Assembly (NCBI RefSeq): GCF_000220395.1
Contig: NW_004085886.1
Location: forward strand, 26,606 to 90,605
DNA from: Ichthyophthirius multifiliis
Lineage: Eukaryota > Ciliophora > Oligohymenophorea > Hymenostomatida
Length of the DNA stretch: 64,000 nucleotides
Reading direction: 5' to 3'
The notes under the pieces were generated by a model. It did not search any database. It was not told where the DNA came from and was given only the letters and a program-made list of their open reading frames with translations. Made by a program: the position numbers and the translations under genes. Of the stretch, positions 11,818-24,672 are shown piece by piece (the stretch's first letter is position 1; the number at the start of each line of letters is the position of its first letter).

Positions 11818-14007
11818 TTTTTCTTGTTTTTTATATATTTATTTGAATTTTATATTTTTTATTTTATTTTATCCATTTGCTAATATTTATAAAACTTTTA
11901 TTAATATTAATTATTATCTTTATAATTTTTTTTTTATCACAAAAATTATGAAAATAAATATAAGAATTTTTTTTTAATCATAAAAATTTATAATTAAATT
12001 TTTTTATTGTATAAAATTTTATTTTAATAAACTTTTTTCATTATAAAATTTATAATTATATATATAAATATTTTTATTTCTAAAGGTTTTTAAATGATTA
12101 AACTTTAAATATAATATTAATGAAAAAATCTAAATAAAAATTAGAATTAAAAAAAAATAGTTATTTTAATATATATATTTAGTCTTTATTGATTAAGGTC
12201 TCTAAATATTAAGGTCATTTATTAATATTTTTTAAAATTTATCAGAAATTAAACAAGTTTATGTTAGAATTTTTTTTTGAGGTAAATTCTTAATCAAAAT
12301 AATAAAAAAAAAAAAAATTATATATTAGTTTTGAATTTAAATATATAATAATTTTTTATGGAGTTTAAGTTAATATATTTTTTCTTGATATAAAATATTT
12401 TTAATGATATATAAATTATACAAATAAACAAAATTAAAAAAATATTATGTTAAATTATATTTCATAACAAAAAAAAAAAAAATTTAATTAAATTATATAA
12501 ATATCAAATTAATTAAAATAAAAATAATATATTTTTATACAAATAAAAATTTTTAATTATATAATTATTATAAAAATCTAAATAAAATTAGATTATATAA
12601 AAATTTAAATAAAAATAAAATATAAATATAAATTAAAAAATAAATATAAATATATATATTTATAAATATATATTACATATATATTATTTATTTATATATA
12701 TCTATATATATATTTTCATATATATATAATTTTTATTTTATATCCTTATATTATATATTTTAATTTACATTTTTTATTTTTTTCTTTTGTGATATATAAA
12801 TATTAATTTTTTATATACTTTTTTAAATATATAAGATATTTTATTATTTATCGAATTTATTTATTTTATTTAATATTTTAATCTTTACATCTACTTTTTA
12901 TATATATATATATATATTTTAATTATATAACACTTATAATTCTTTTTTTATAATTTTTTTATAATACTAATAATTAGATTTATTTTTAAAATATCAAACT
13001 TATATATTAAATCAATATACAAAATAACTTAAATTTATAAACTTTTTAATTTAATTTTTTTTTATTTCATATATTTTTACAAGTTTAATTTAATCTTTTA
13101 ATTAAAGGTTAAATATTTTAAAAGAATATTATTTTAAATAATCTATTTTTTATATGTGATTTTTTTCTTATTGATATTAGATGAAATTATTTTATTTTTT
13201 TTAATTTTATATTCTCTTTTAATATTTTTTTTAAGACACAATAATTTTTATTTTTTGTTTGATATTTATATGTTTTTTTTTAATATATATTAAGCACATT
13301 TAGCAATAAATGTTTCAATTTATTATTTCTTTCTTTTAATTTAGTAAAATTCATTGTATATATTATAATCAATCTCTAAATGTGATTTATAAAAATTTTA
13401 TATAATATTCGCTTCCATATAAATTTTGTGAGATTATATATATTTAAGTATTTAATTTTAATATATTTAATTTACATACTAAAAAAGTTAAACCAAATTA
13501 TAATATTGCTACAATAATTAATAATAAAAATATAGAACAGAAATATAATATTTCTTCTATTTTTCATTTTAATATTCTTATCTTTCAAAAGGTTAATGAT
13601 TTTTGGCTAAATTAAGGTCTAGCTTTTCTGTAAATTATAGAGTTTATAATATTAATTTATTAAAAAAGTTAACTATAAATATAGCTCATATTAAGAATAT
13701 GCAAAATAATATTGTTTATTTATATTCTTTATTATATCGAAAAAAGTAAAAATTAAAATGTATATTATTATTAAAAAATAATTTTATAATATATATATTG
13801 TTTTTTTTTTTTGACTGAAATTAAATAAATAAATATATTTTTTTTTAGGAAATAATTAAAATAATGCTTTTTTATATTTATTTTTGTAATTTAAAAATGT
13901 TTATTTAATTGAATTATTTATGTTTATAAATATAATTAAAAAATATATATTTTTTTTAATTTTGAAAAACAATATTATTATAAAAAATAAAAATTTATTT
14001 TTTATAT
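11818..14007. other. Long A/T-rich intergenic region
   Basis: About 2.2 kb between convergent genes. Most is A/T with TA repeats (for example 12640-12730 and 12900-12915). A short minus-strand code-6 frame near 13150-13355 (MNFTKLKERNNKLKHLL..) and a plus-strand stretch near 13480-13640 have slightly higher G+C, but neither has a convincing start, end or family. They could be gene remnants. Nothing else was seen. Confidence 0.5.
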
Positions 14008-16582
14008 TCATTATATCAATTAATATATTTTTTAACTTATATTTTAATTCCAATTAATTAATTTGTTAGAATTTTATTGAATCCATTAGTTTTAAAGCGC
14101 TTCTTCTACATTAATTCTTTTATTTGGATCTATTATTAACAATTAATTTATAAATTGCTTAGCATCTTAACTAATAAAATCCGGATATTAGAATTTTACC
14201 TCAATAAAAATAAATTAAAATAAATTAAAAAATTAAAATAATTAAAATAAAATAAATATTATAAATAAAATAATTAAAGAAATTATAAAATTGAATACAT
14301 CAAAAATATCTTAATTTGTTGATATTGGATTTAATATATCAAAAGGTAATTATCCTATATATATAATTAAATTAAAAAAATAAAAAAAAATATATAATAG
14401 AAACCGGTTAATAATTCATAAGTTAAGACTCCAATGCTCCACATATCGACTTTAAAATCATAATTTTATCCTTAAAAAATTTCAGGTGAAACATAATCTA
14501 AAGTACCACAAAAAGTTTTTCTTTTTTCCTTTGTACAAACTGACCATCCAAAATCGCTTATTTTTAATACACCAAAACAGTTAAGAATATTCTCAGGTTT
14601 TAAATCTCTGTGAATAATTCCTAAAGAATGTAAATATTATAAACCTTCACAAATCTATCTTGTATAAAAAACGGCTTTATCTTCACAAATCTATTTTTCT
14701 TTTTTTATTTCTTTTTGAATGTTTCCTTATTCTGATAATTCTAATAAAAGGTATATGTTTTACTAGTCTTCTAAAAATCCATACATTTTCAAAACATTTG
14801 GATGGTTTAAATATGTTTATATTTTTATTTCTTAAAATATTTATTGTTAAATACCATTTTATATTATGGTTTTTTTGCTTATCTGTTTTATTGCAAGAAT
14901 AAAGTTTGTATCAATATGTCTAATTTATTTAAAAATATATATATATATATATACATTTATATTAAGTAATTTTTTAACTTTGATAAATATACACTACCAA
15001 ATTTTCCTCTTCCTAAACATTTTCCTATTTAAAAATCACTTATACAAGTCTTTTTTTAAAAAATATTTCTTTGTAAATTAATGTATTATCCTTCTATTTA
15101 TTCTTATTAAAATTTATTTTATAGTTAAATTATTTAAAATTTTTTTTATTTTAAATTTTATTCTTATATGTGAATTTTATTTATATTGAATAAATTTGAT
15201 AATTATTTAGAAGGCTTTACTTAATCAAAAATACTATTCTATAACTATTTACATTTTTATTCTTTTTCTGCACAATAAAATTACTAAATATTAGGAAATA
15301 TACACTTATCTAAATTCAAACTCTAATCTTTAATTTTTTCGATAGAATCTTAATTATTATATTCTTAAGGATTGTTTATATCATTAGTGTTAAATTAACA
15401 TAAATTTAAAGTAAAATTATTATTTTATATTGATAATGGAGGATTAGAATTATATATTTTTATATTTGGAGAATTCTAAATATAATCAAACTGTTGTTGT
15501 TGTTGTTAGTTTTAAACATATATACTACTTTTGAGAGAATTTAAAGGATTTTAAAGCGCATAAGAAGACCTTAAATTTTAATAATCGCTTAAAAACATAT
15601 TACTAATAAATATATATTAAAAATATTTATAAAATAATAGTGTACTTTAATTTATTAAAAAACTATAAACTCTCTTTTTTTTTGACTCGTTATTTATCAT
15701 AAGCATTAAAATTCATTTGAAAAATTTTTTTTTCTTTATTTTAATATATGCTATCATATTTTTTCTATTCGATTCTTAAGCTTTTGTACATATTTTCATT
15801 ATTATTAATATGTAAATTCAAATTCTTTTTATATTAACTAATAATTTTTTAGAAATTATTGTCCGAGTTATTAAATTTATTTTAATATTAATTTATCTAC
15901 TTTTATTTGTTAATAAAAATAAATTTTTCATATTGTTAATCTTTTTCAATTTTTTTCTTTTCTTTAATAATACTTTTAATATCTTAGGATTTATTCATAT
16001 ACAAATCAAATTTTGAATTCAAAAGATTATTTTCTTTTTTATTAATAGAACTTTTTTTAAAAAATGAGCTTTGTCTTTATATAAAAGAGTTTTAATGAAA
16101 AGATTTACTGGTCTTTAGACTGTATTAATTTTAATATACAATCATATAAATATATATTTTTACAGATTAACGCTTTGCCTCAAATTTTTATAATTATACT
16201 AATTTTTTAATTCTAATAACTATTGGTTTATGCTATTTTGCTGACTGTTTAAATTCAATGAATTCTTCAAACTGTTTATCAAAACATTATCATTATCATT
16301 ATACGCGATTGTTAAACTATTTTTTAATTTATTTTGAATATTTATTTTAAGATAATTTTAGTCATTAATTTCATTTTTTTTAAATAGGCATTCATTTTTT
16401 TTAGTCTCATTAATTAATTTAGATTAAAATTTCGAATTTTAATCCAAATGACTACTAAATCCTTTTTTTAAAGATATGTTGTTTAAATATTATAAATGAG
16501 ATTTTGGTGTGAATTTACTTTTCTATTTATTATTTATTTAACTTTTATTAAATATATTAATATCTATATTTGAGTTATTCAT
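14008..16582 (-). CDS. Aurora-like Ser/Thr protein kinase with long Asn/Gln-rich N-terminal extension
   Basis: The kinase domain lies at about 14008-15060 on the minus strand: Gly loop [16 protein letters not shown], lysine in [11 protein letters not shown], helix-C glutamate in [16 protein letters not shown], catalytic [20 protein letters not shown] and activation segment [14 protein letters not shown]. The DFGWSV plus CGTLDY combination is typical of Aurora kinases, which act in mitosis. At least two introns interrupt the domain. Upstream the chain is Asn/Ser/Gln-rich with a poly-Gln run (15494-15508). An ATG exists at 15596-15598. However, a coding frame begins further up at ATG 16580-16582 and has no TGA. 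It joins the kinase frame exactly if a 43-nt GTACACT..TTATTAG intron (about 15600-15645) is removed. I therefore annotate one gene from 16582; a start at 15598 is the alternative. The end is TGA at 14008-14010. Confidence 0.85.
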
Positions 16583-16923
16583 TTTTATTATTAATATTTT
16601 AAAAAATATTTAATTATTTTTTATAATTAGTATTATTTGTTTAAAAATAATTTTGAATATTTAATTATTTTTATTATTGTATAATTTCGATATTTTAACA
16701 TATGGATAAAAAATTAATTAATCAATATTTACAATAAAATAATATGATATTTAATTGAATAGTTTAACATTTATATAATATTATAAAATGTCTAAAAAAT
16801 TTTATTTTTAAAAAATAATTATTTTTAATAATTACGAATATACTAAAAAAATTAAAAAATTTACTATAAAAATTATTCTACAAGATAAAACAAAATAAAA
16901 GTTATATAATTATATATATTTTA
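16583..16923. other. Intergenic spacer
   Basis: About 340 bp of A/T-rich DNA between the PP4 catalytic-subunit gene and the Aurora-like kinase gene, both on the minus strand. It should hold the 3' end of the former and the promoter of the latter. No defined motif was seen. Confidence 0.5.
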
Positions 16924-18163
16924 TCATAGAAAATATTCAGGTATATTTTTTTTTGCAATTATACCTTTGTTATCCTTTTTTTATAATTAAAAATATAAAT
17001 AATTAATGAAAACAGAAAAAATAGGCATACCTATTCAGCTGCTTCGAAAGTTTTAAATGTCTTCTATAGATTTTCATCTAATTCTAATATAGCTGCAATA
17101 TTTCCACATCTATAACAATAGTTAGGAGCAGACCATACAGTAGAAAGTTAATCATTAAACATATTTTTGAATCCATCCATAATCAACTAATGTGACCTAG
17201 TAATTAATTCCACATTATTATGTCTATTAAATTCTTCAACAACATCTTACCCAAATAAATATCCAGCGCCTCTAGGACTTACAGCCCAACCTTCGATTTC
17301 TAAAAATTAAAAATAATTAAATAAAATATCAACTTAAAAACATATAAAAAACAATTAAAACAAAAAAAACAAAAAACAAAAAACAAAAAATATAAATAAA
17401 ATATGTGTACTTATTTACCATCTGGATCGCTCCACATTAAATCACACATAGCTCCATCATGAGGTACTTCTTATTTTCTATCAATAACTATAATCTATAA
17501 AATAATAAAAAAAAAATATTAATCAAAAAAAATATATATGTCTATATACATCATCCAAAGTTTTTATTAAAGGTGAAAGTCCTCCATGGACACTATAAAA
17601 TTTATCTTCTATAATTGCTGAAAGAGATAAATAATCAAAAATTTCAGTACAATATCTCCAAACATTTAAAGAACCAAATTTTCTAAGACATTCATCATAA
17701 AAACCATAAACTTAAGTTATTTATCTACTTTCATGATTTCCACGGACTAATGTCATTCTATCTGGATATCTAACCTTTTTATTTTTTATTTTTTATTGAT
17801 ATATTAAATAAAGTACTTTTAATGCTAGTAATAATAAAAATGTTTCTACTGAATGATAACCTCTATCTACAAAATCCCCCAAAAATAAATAATTTGTATC
17901 TGGACATTCTCCTCCAACTGTAAAAAGTTCTATTAGATCATAAAATTAACCATGAATATCTCCACATATCTTTTTTATTTACTTGCTTTATTTTTTTTTA
18001 TTTTTTTATTTACTGTAACAGGTGCATCTACTCTTTGTACATTACTTTCTTCGACTAATATTTCTCTCGCTTTATTGCATAAAATTTTTACTTCACTTTC
18101 TTTTATATACTCACATTTTTTCAATGTTTCTATTATTTAATCTAAATCAGTTACATTTGCCAT
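16924..18163 (-). CDS. PPP4C: Protein phosphatase 4 catalytic subunit
   Basis: ATG (complement of 18161-18163) begins [18 protein letters not shown]. Several short introns are removed (for example about 17491-17550 and a 42-nt one near 17774-17815). The product is a complete PPP-family phosphatase of about 305 residues with all metal-site motifs: [52 protein letters not shown] and HQLIMDG. It is closer to PP4 than PP2[28 protein letters not shown] and [21 protein letters not shown] last intron of about 65 nt separates EAAEQ from a final exon ending NIPEYFL before the TGA at 16924-16926. That restores the C-terminal YFL that is carboxymethylated in this family. The enzyme dephosphorylates Ser/Thr in DNA-damage, centrosome and splicing-related contexts. 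Confidence 0.95.
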
Positions 18164-19384
18164 TATATGATTGTTAAAATATTTTATTTTGTTTTTTAAT
18201 AAATGTTATAATTTATAATTTAATTATATTTTCTTTACAAATTTTATTTTTATTTATTTAAATTTGTTTTATATATTAATAATGAAATTATAAAATATGA
18301 ATTATTATAAATAAAATTTAAAAAAAATATTATTAGATAAATAAATATTTAAAAATTTCTCAAAATATGAATTAAAAATTTAATTAATTTAAAGTTCAAT
18401 AAAAATTAAAAATAATATAAATTATAGTAAATTATTTATTTTGAGATTATAATTTTTTTTTATGTATTATTTTTTTATATTTTCTATAATTTATTTTATA
18501 TACTCAATATACTAAAAAAAAGGAAATTATCTATTTTTTATCGCTTTTTTTATTAATTTTTTTTAAAAAATATAAATATATTAATACATATAATATACAG
18601 TTTTAAATATTGTTGATATTTTATTAATATATTATGATTTAAATATATTGTTTAATAATAAACTCATAATTTATATAATTATATATTTTAAAAAATAAAT
18701 TATATTTATTTTAGATTTAATAGATATAATATATATATTTTCTTTTTAATATAATAAATATATAAAACAATTTTAATTCTTAATAATTTAATTTTAATAT
18801 AAATAATAATAAAAAATATAAGACATATTGATTATTATATTGGTAATGTAATAATTTAATTTTAATATTATATATATATATTAAATAAATAATATAAGAT
18901 ATATTACTTATATATTTTTTTTTTAATACAATTAACAAAATATTGATGTTAAAAATTGGTAAAAAACTTTTTTAATTATTTTATTTAAGAAAAAATTATA
19001 TTATTATATAAAAAATAAAAAAATAAATATAAGTAATATAAAATACAATTGTTAATTTATATTTATATATAATTTTTTTTTAGTATTATTTATATATTTT
19101 TTTCTAACAATATTTTTAAAATTTCTTTTAAAATTTAAAATTTTATCTTTTTTTAATTTCTGTAACTATGTATTTTCATCATATTCAAAATAATAAAGGT
19201 ATTAAAAACAAGAAATAAAAAGATCATTAATAAAAAAATCTATTTTTTATTTAAATAATCTCAAATTATAATATTATTCATAATTTCGATTTTTTCCAAA
19301 GCCATTATATATAATAATTACTTATATATGTACAGTTGTATAAGAGTATATATATTACCCAAGTCTAATTTAATATTAATAATG
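18164..19384. other. A/T-rich intergenic region
   Basis: About 1.2 kb between two minus-strand genes, nearly pure A/T with TA runs (for example near 18730 and 18870). It should contain the PP4 promoter at its left end. No coding frame or structured element was seen. Confidence 0.55.
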
Positions 19385-20275
19385 TCAATTCTACATCCAT
19401 TAATGATTAAGAATTTCATCCACAGAAATTCTCTAATTAGGATTAAAATAAACCATTTTAGTAAAAATATCGATAAAAGATTCAGTTAAGCACTCACTTC
19501 TTCCTTGTATAAGTCTTCTGATATTTTTCCAATATATTTAATTTTAAGAAGCAAATATTCCATATGAAGTTGTATTATGCATAAACGGCAAATTCTTTGT
19601 GCAAATTGCAAAAAGGAGAACTCCAGCTGCAAAAAGGTCAGCATGTATGGGAAGATAAGGTTTTCTCATGTAAACTTCAGGTAAAATATATCCAGGAGTT
19701 CCGATGTTGAATTCTCTGATTTCTTAATTTTGGCTTCCATATTCTAAACTTAGACCAAAATCTCCTAAAACAACATCCAAATTTTCGTCCAAAAAAATAT
19801 TTTCAGGTTTAATATCAAGATGGGCAATTCTATTTTCATGTAAATAGTTAATTGCAGCAATTATTTGTTTGATTATTTTCTTTATTAAGTTATTATTCAA
19901 AGGATAGTTTTCATTTATAAAATCTAAAAGACAACCATTTTCATAATACTTAGTTATTATAACTTTTATACCTTTAAAATCAAAATTTTAAGTCGAACAG
20001 ACTATATGTTAACAAAAAGGCATACTTTAAACTAACTTTAAAAATTAAGTTTCTCTTTTATAGGATGAATTTGATTATATAGTATCTTTAAAAACTTTTA
20101 TTGCATATTATTTTTTATTTAAAGTAAATTCTCCTAAATATACATTTGCAAATGAACCTTCACCAAGTTTTTTTTTCAAGATATAATTTTTCATATTTAA
20201 AACATCATCTTCAAAAAAATGATTTAAATTTCCTAAGCTTTTTTATTCACAAATTTAATTTTTAATTGTCAACAT
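19385..20275 (-). CDS. Small Ser/Thr protein kinase with HLD in place of HRD
   Basis: ATG is the complement of 20273-20275 and TGA lies at 19385-19387. The frame is intronless, 296 codons. The protein is almost only a kinase domain: Gly loop KKLGEGSFANVYLGEF, lysine in QYAIKVFKD, catalytic loop AHLDIKPENIFLDEN, LGDFGLSLEYG, activation end IGTPGYILPEVYMRK and the HADLFAAGVLLFAI helix. The Arg before the catalytic Asp is replaced by Leu, so it is a non-RD kinase that may not depend on activation-loop phosphorylation. The catalytic Asp, Lys, Asn and DFG are all present, so activity is expected. It resembles the large ciliate expansion of CAMK/NEK-like kinases and cannot be placed more precisely. 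There is no regulatory tail. Confidence 0.9.
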
Positions 20276-20935
20276 TTTATTTTAATACTAAGTTTAGATT
20301 TTTTAATTTAGTTTTTTTTCTTTTAATTAATGATTTTTATTAATAAAAATAAAGACGATAGGTAAATATTGTTATTTTTATTTATTTATTTTAATTATTG
20401 TATTTTTTATTTTTTTAAATTTATATTGAAAATAATAATATTTTTTATTCTGATAAAATAGATTTTATTAAATATATAAGAATTATTATATTCAAAAATA
20501 TTTTATTTTCTAAAAAATATATTAAATTAAGCATGTTCTTTTTTAATTAGATATAATACGCATTTTATAAAGTTAATAAAGAGAATAAATCAAAATATTA
20601 TATAAATGTAAATGTTTTTTTTAAATATATAATTAAAATAAGAGTCTATTATAAAAATTACAAATTTTAATATATGTTTAAAATTATAATAATAAAAATC
20701 TATATATAATTTTTATATTTAATAAAATTTTTTTTAAGAAAATACAATATAAAATATAAACTCATTAAATATTAAAAGAAAATTCATACTAAATATTTTT
20801 AATAAATATATTAAATGTATTATAATGTTTATTTTTAAAATAAATTTGTTAATTTTTTTTTTTAATTTAATCTAAAATATAAAAAACAAATTAGAGTAAT
20901 GAAATAATAAAAAAATATTAATTAATTAATGTAAA
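20276..20935. other. A/T-rich intergenic region
   Basis: About 660 bp between the small kinase and the RIO2 gene, both on the minus strand. It is nearly all A/T without a coding-like frame and should include the small-kinase promoter on the left and the RIO2 3' flank on the right. Confidence 0.5.
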
Positions 20936-22678
20936 TCAATAATCTCCAACATTAATTTTTTCTTTTTACTTTGTACTTTTCTTTTATATTTTAAGTTTTT
21001 ATTTAAATTATTTTTACTATTATTTTTTTATAAAAGATTTAGCCTTTTCAACTAAATTTTATTCATCAATTTATATATTTTTCAAATCTTTCTAAAGATC
21101 AGCATTATTTTTGAAATTCTTTTTTTTCTTTTCTTTTTTTTACTTTTTTTCTTCTTCATCATCTGAAAAAAGTTCTTAATTTTATTCTTATAAATTCTAT
21201 ATATCATTTGGTGAAATATCTGATAAATTGCTTAAAGAATTTAAATCATAATCTACTTTTTGATTCACATCATTTTAATTTTAGACTTTTTTATTTTTGT
21301 CTTATTTATTATATTTACTATATAAATCTTTTATATCATTAGTATGTTCTTATTTATTATTTTCGTCATAAACGATTTCTTCTTAATCTTCTTCGTTTTC
21401 TTACTGATTATTATCACTAGATTCTTATCTAATTTCATTCTAATTTTCTTCATCTTCACTTTAATTATCAAATTCATCATCATCATCACCTTCACTATCA
21501 CTTTCTCTTAAGTCAATGTCAAAGTCATCGATATTTTTTATTTCTTTTTTAACAAATCCAGATGCCTTAACTTAAATATCAAGATCATTAATCCTATTTA
21601 TTTTACTAAAATCCAAAGTATATTAAGATTAATAATAAAATCTCCTTTCGAAAAATACATGAATACATTCAACATCTCTATTAAAGTAAAATTCTGCATT
21701 TTTATGCTTTGTACTTACCATTTAAGGAAAATCTATCATTACTATTTCTTCATTTTATTTAATCATTAGATTAAATTCGTTGAAATCTGAATGAATTAAA
21801 CCACACTTTTTATTTTAATATTAATAAAAAAAAATTATTTGTAATTTACTTCTGCTAATCTTTTAATTTAATCCATACATTATTCAAATACTTTTTAAGG
21901 TTCATTTAATTATGCTACATTTTGTAAATTACAACCTTCTACTAAACTCATTACTATTCCATGTCTATTTTAATCGATAGGAACTGGTGTTGGGAATTTG
22001 TTCTTTTTATATATTTTTAAATCAAAAAAAAATACAGTTTTCTTTTATTACTTTGTAAAGTAGATCCATAAACGAAAATTCTTTTATTGCAGAAAGCCTT
22101 GAAAGATAAAGCCAACTATAACTAGTTCTGTGTTAAATGTAATCTCTGTTCTTTTTTATTGTTTTAAATGATGTTCTTCCTAATCTTGTAAATTTCAAAA
22201 TTACAAAATCTCCATTTTCATTTGTGCATTTATAAATATCAGATTCTTTTCCACAACCTACTTTCCCAATAACATCTTTAATATGTCCTCTTCTCATAAA
22301 TACCTATATGATAAAAACAAAATATTTTAAATAATATATGTATATATTACTTATAAAGCTAAATAATCGTATCCAAGATATGTTAATTTATAACCGTCAT
22401 CTATTAATTAATTTATTAAAAAAAAAAAATATTACTAAATTTTTTTACATTGCTTGTTTTAATGGAATACCAATTTGTTTTTTAATACCGATTTTATAAC
22501 TTTACTCGTGCATCCACGCTTTAAGTGAGATATTCTTTCAATTAAATTAAGTGGCACAAACTAATCAATATATATATATATATATATATATGATTTTTGA
22601 TATTATAGAATTAAAAACCTCGTGATTTCTCATACCTATTTCAATTGCTGTTAAAATACGAAACTCATCTTTAGACAT
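20936..22678 (-). CDS. RIOK2: RIO2 family atypical protein kinase
   Basis: ATG is the complement of 22676-22678. The RIO2-specific N-terminal winged helix is clear: DEFRILTAIEIGMRNHE, then FVPLNLIERISHLKRG and GYKLTYLGYDYLAL. The kinase core follows, with VIGKVGCGKESDIYKC as nucleotide loop, LKFTRLGRTSFKTIKKNRDY, catalytic LIHSDFNEFNLM and metal site VMIDFPQMVS. The TGA lies at 20936-20938. About five short introns are removed, one with a TA repeat near 22565-22590. The C-terminus is long, very acidic and Gln-rich, then basic, as in eukaryotic Rio2. RIO2 acts in the final cytoplasmic maturation of the 40S ribosomal subunit (pre-40S, 18S rRNA processing). The catalytic Asp and Asn are present. 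Confidence 0.93.
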
Positions 22679-23000
22679 ATATTATAAATACTTTTTAATT
22701 TCATTTATTTAATTAAGTTAATTTATATTTTTTTTATACTGATGGGTCTAATTTCATGTTTTCTTTAGTTTACTTCTATTTATTTTTATTATTATTTTAA
22801 TTTTGTATAAATTATTTAGTTTTTAATTTTGTATTATTTTATAAAAAACATAAATATATTTATATTATTTTAAATTTATAAATATTTATTTAAAACAAAC
22901 ATTAATAAAATAGCCGAATAAATTAAAAACATTAATATTAATAGAATAATAATTTATTTTATTAAAACAACCATAAATATATTATAAAAAAAATTCATTA
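22679..23000. promoter_or_regulatory. Divergent promoter region
   Basis: A 322-bp A/T-rich interval between the start codons of the RIO2 gene (minus) and the MORN gene (plus). It must carry both promoters. No sequence box stands out against the A/T background. Confidence 0.5.
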
Positions 23001-24395
23001 ATGTCTATTTTTTAAACTTAATCAAAAAATACAATAATTGAATATTAAAACCCACTTTTAATAGAAAAATAAAAATTAGTAAGTGAATTTAATAGATAAT
23101 ATATATAAAGTAATGGATATAATACAATAAATTATCCAGACCGTTCCTTTTATATAGGCTAAATATCTTAAAATAATATAAGGGAGGGAAAAGGAATACA
23201 TACGTAAAATCATATTTTATATAAAAAATTATATATTTAACAAAAATAATAAATAATTTATTAGATATTCTAATTAAGACTTATATTTAGGAGATTGGAA
23301 AAACGACCAATAAAATGGAAATGGGGTTTATATATTTTGTAATGGCGAAAGATATGAAGGATAAGTTTTAAATGGAAGGAAGAATGGTCGTGGAACGTAT
23401 GTAAAATATATAAAAGCAATATTAAACTTATAAAAAAAAAAATCCTAACTTAAAAAATATAAATTTAGTTATTATTATGCTAATGGAAACATTTACTAAG
23501 GAAACTGGCATAATGATTTGAAAGAAGGTTATGGTGTATATAATTATAGTATTATAGGAGAAAAATATGAAGGTGAATGGAAAAAAGGGGAAAGAGATGG
23601 AAAAGGTATTTATTATTATTCATAAGGTAATAAATACGAAGGAGGGTAATTATTTTAATAAAATAAATTAAAAAAATTATTAAAAAAAAGATGGAAAAAA
23701 GGTAAAAAATTTGGTTTTGGGATTATTAATTATATAGACGGAAGCAAATTCGAAGGAAACTTTTCAGATGATTTAGCGAATGGAAAAGGAATAATGCATT
23801 ATCCTGATAATAAAAAATATGATGGTGAGGTATAAAAATATTTTTTTTAATAAAAATAATATTTTATCATTATATAAAAATTTAGTGGGTAAATGGATGT
23901 AGACATGGCATAGGAATTTTATATCTCTAAGATGGTGGAAAATATGAAGGAAATTGGAAAAACGATTAATAAGATGGAATAGGTTTATTTTTGATGGGAA
24001 ATGGAGATAGATATTAAGGCGAATTTAATGATGGTTAAAGACACGGAAAAGGAATTTGCTATTATAAAAATGGAGATAGATACGAAGGATAATGGGAGTT
24101 TGATCAAATAAATGGATTTGGCACTTTTAACATGGTCAATGGAGATAAATATTAAGGTAAATGGTTAAATGGGGAAAAACATGGATAAGGTTTATATGAA
24201 TTCTAAAATAAAGATTTTTATAATGGATTATGGGTTAATGGCGAAAGAAATGGATAAGGTTTTTATTAATGGAATAATGGATAAACTTATAATGGAGAAT
24301 GGAAAGATGATTAAATTAATGGATATGGAAAAATTACTTAAGCTGATGGAAATTGTATTTAAGGCTATTTTAAAGACAACGTGGCACCTGTTTGA
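23001..24395 (+). CDS. MORN-repeat protein
   Basis: ATG at 23001; TGA at 24393-24395. Four short introns are removed (about 23211-23271, 23401-23468, 23648-23692 and 23830-23885). The product is almost wholly made of about a dozen MORN repeats of roughly 23 residues, such as YLGDWKNDQQNGNGVYIF, YEGEWKKGERDGKGIYYY and YEGQWEFDQINGFGTFNM, after a Gln/Asn-rich N-terminus of about 40 residues. No other domain (kinase, SET, phosphatase) is fused. MORN arrays form a beta-sheet scaffold that attaches proteins to membranes or the cytoskeleton. In ciliates such proteins are common at the cortex, basal bodies and axoneme. The exact partner is unknown. Confidence 0.92.
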
Positions 24396-24672
24396 ATGAC
24401 TATTTTTTCTGCTAAAAATTCTAATATTTTTATGATAATTTAATAACTATTATTTTATTTATTATTTTTAGTTTCGATGACTTTTGTTTTGTTTTTTTTA
24501 TTACTTTTAACTTTTATTTACTAATTTTATTTAATTATTTATTATTAAAATTTTATTATTACAATCATTTGTTTATTTCAAAAATAAAAAAATACCTTTA
24601 AAACCATTATTAATTAACTAATATAATTTCGGAATATTAAAATATTAAAAAAATCTAGTGGTTTAATAAAAA

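Noticed and set aside
14660-15081. Plus-strand hydrophobic ORFs as membrane proteins
   Set aside because: They are antisense to the Aurora-like kinase N-lobe and one of its introns.
24169-24399. Plus-strand Met/Lys-rich ORF of 76 codons
   Set aside because: It is an off-frame reading of the last MORN repeats; the code-6 MORN frame continues through it.
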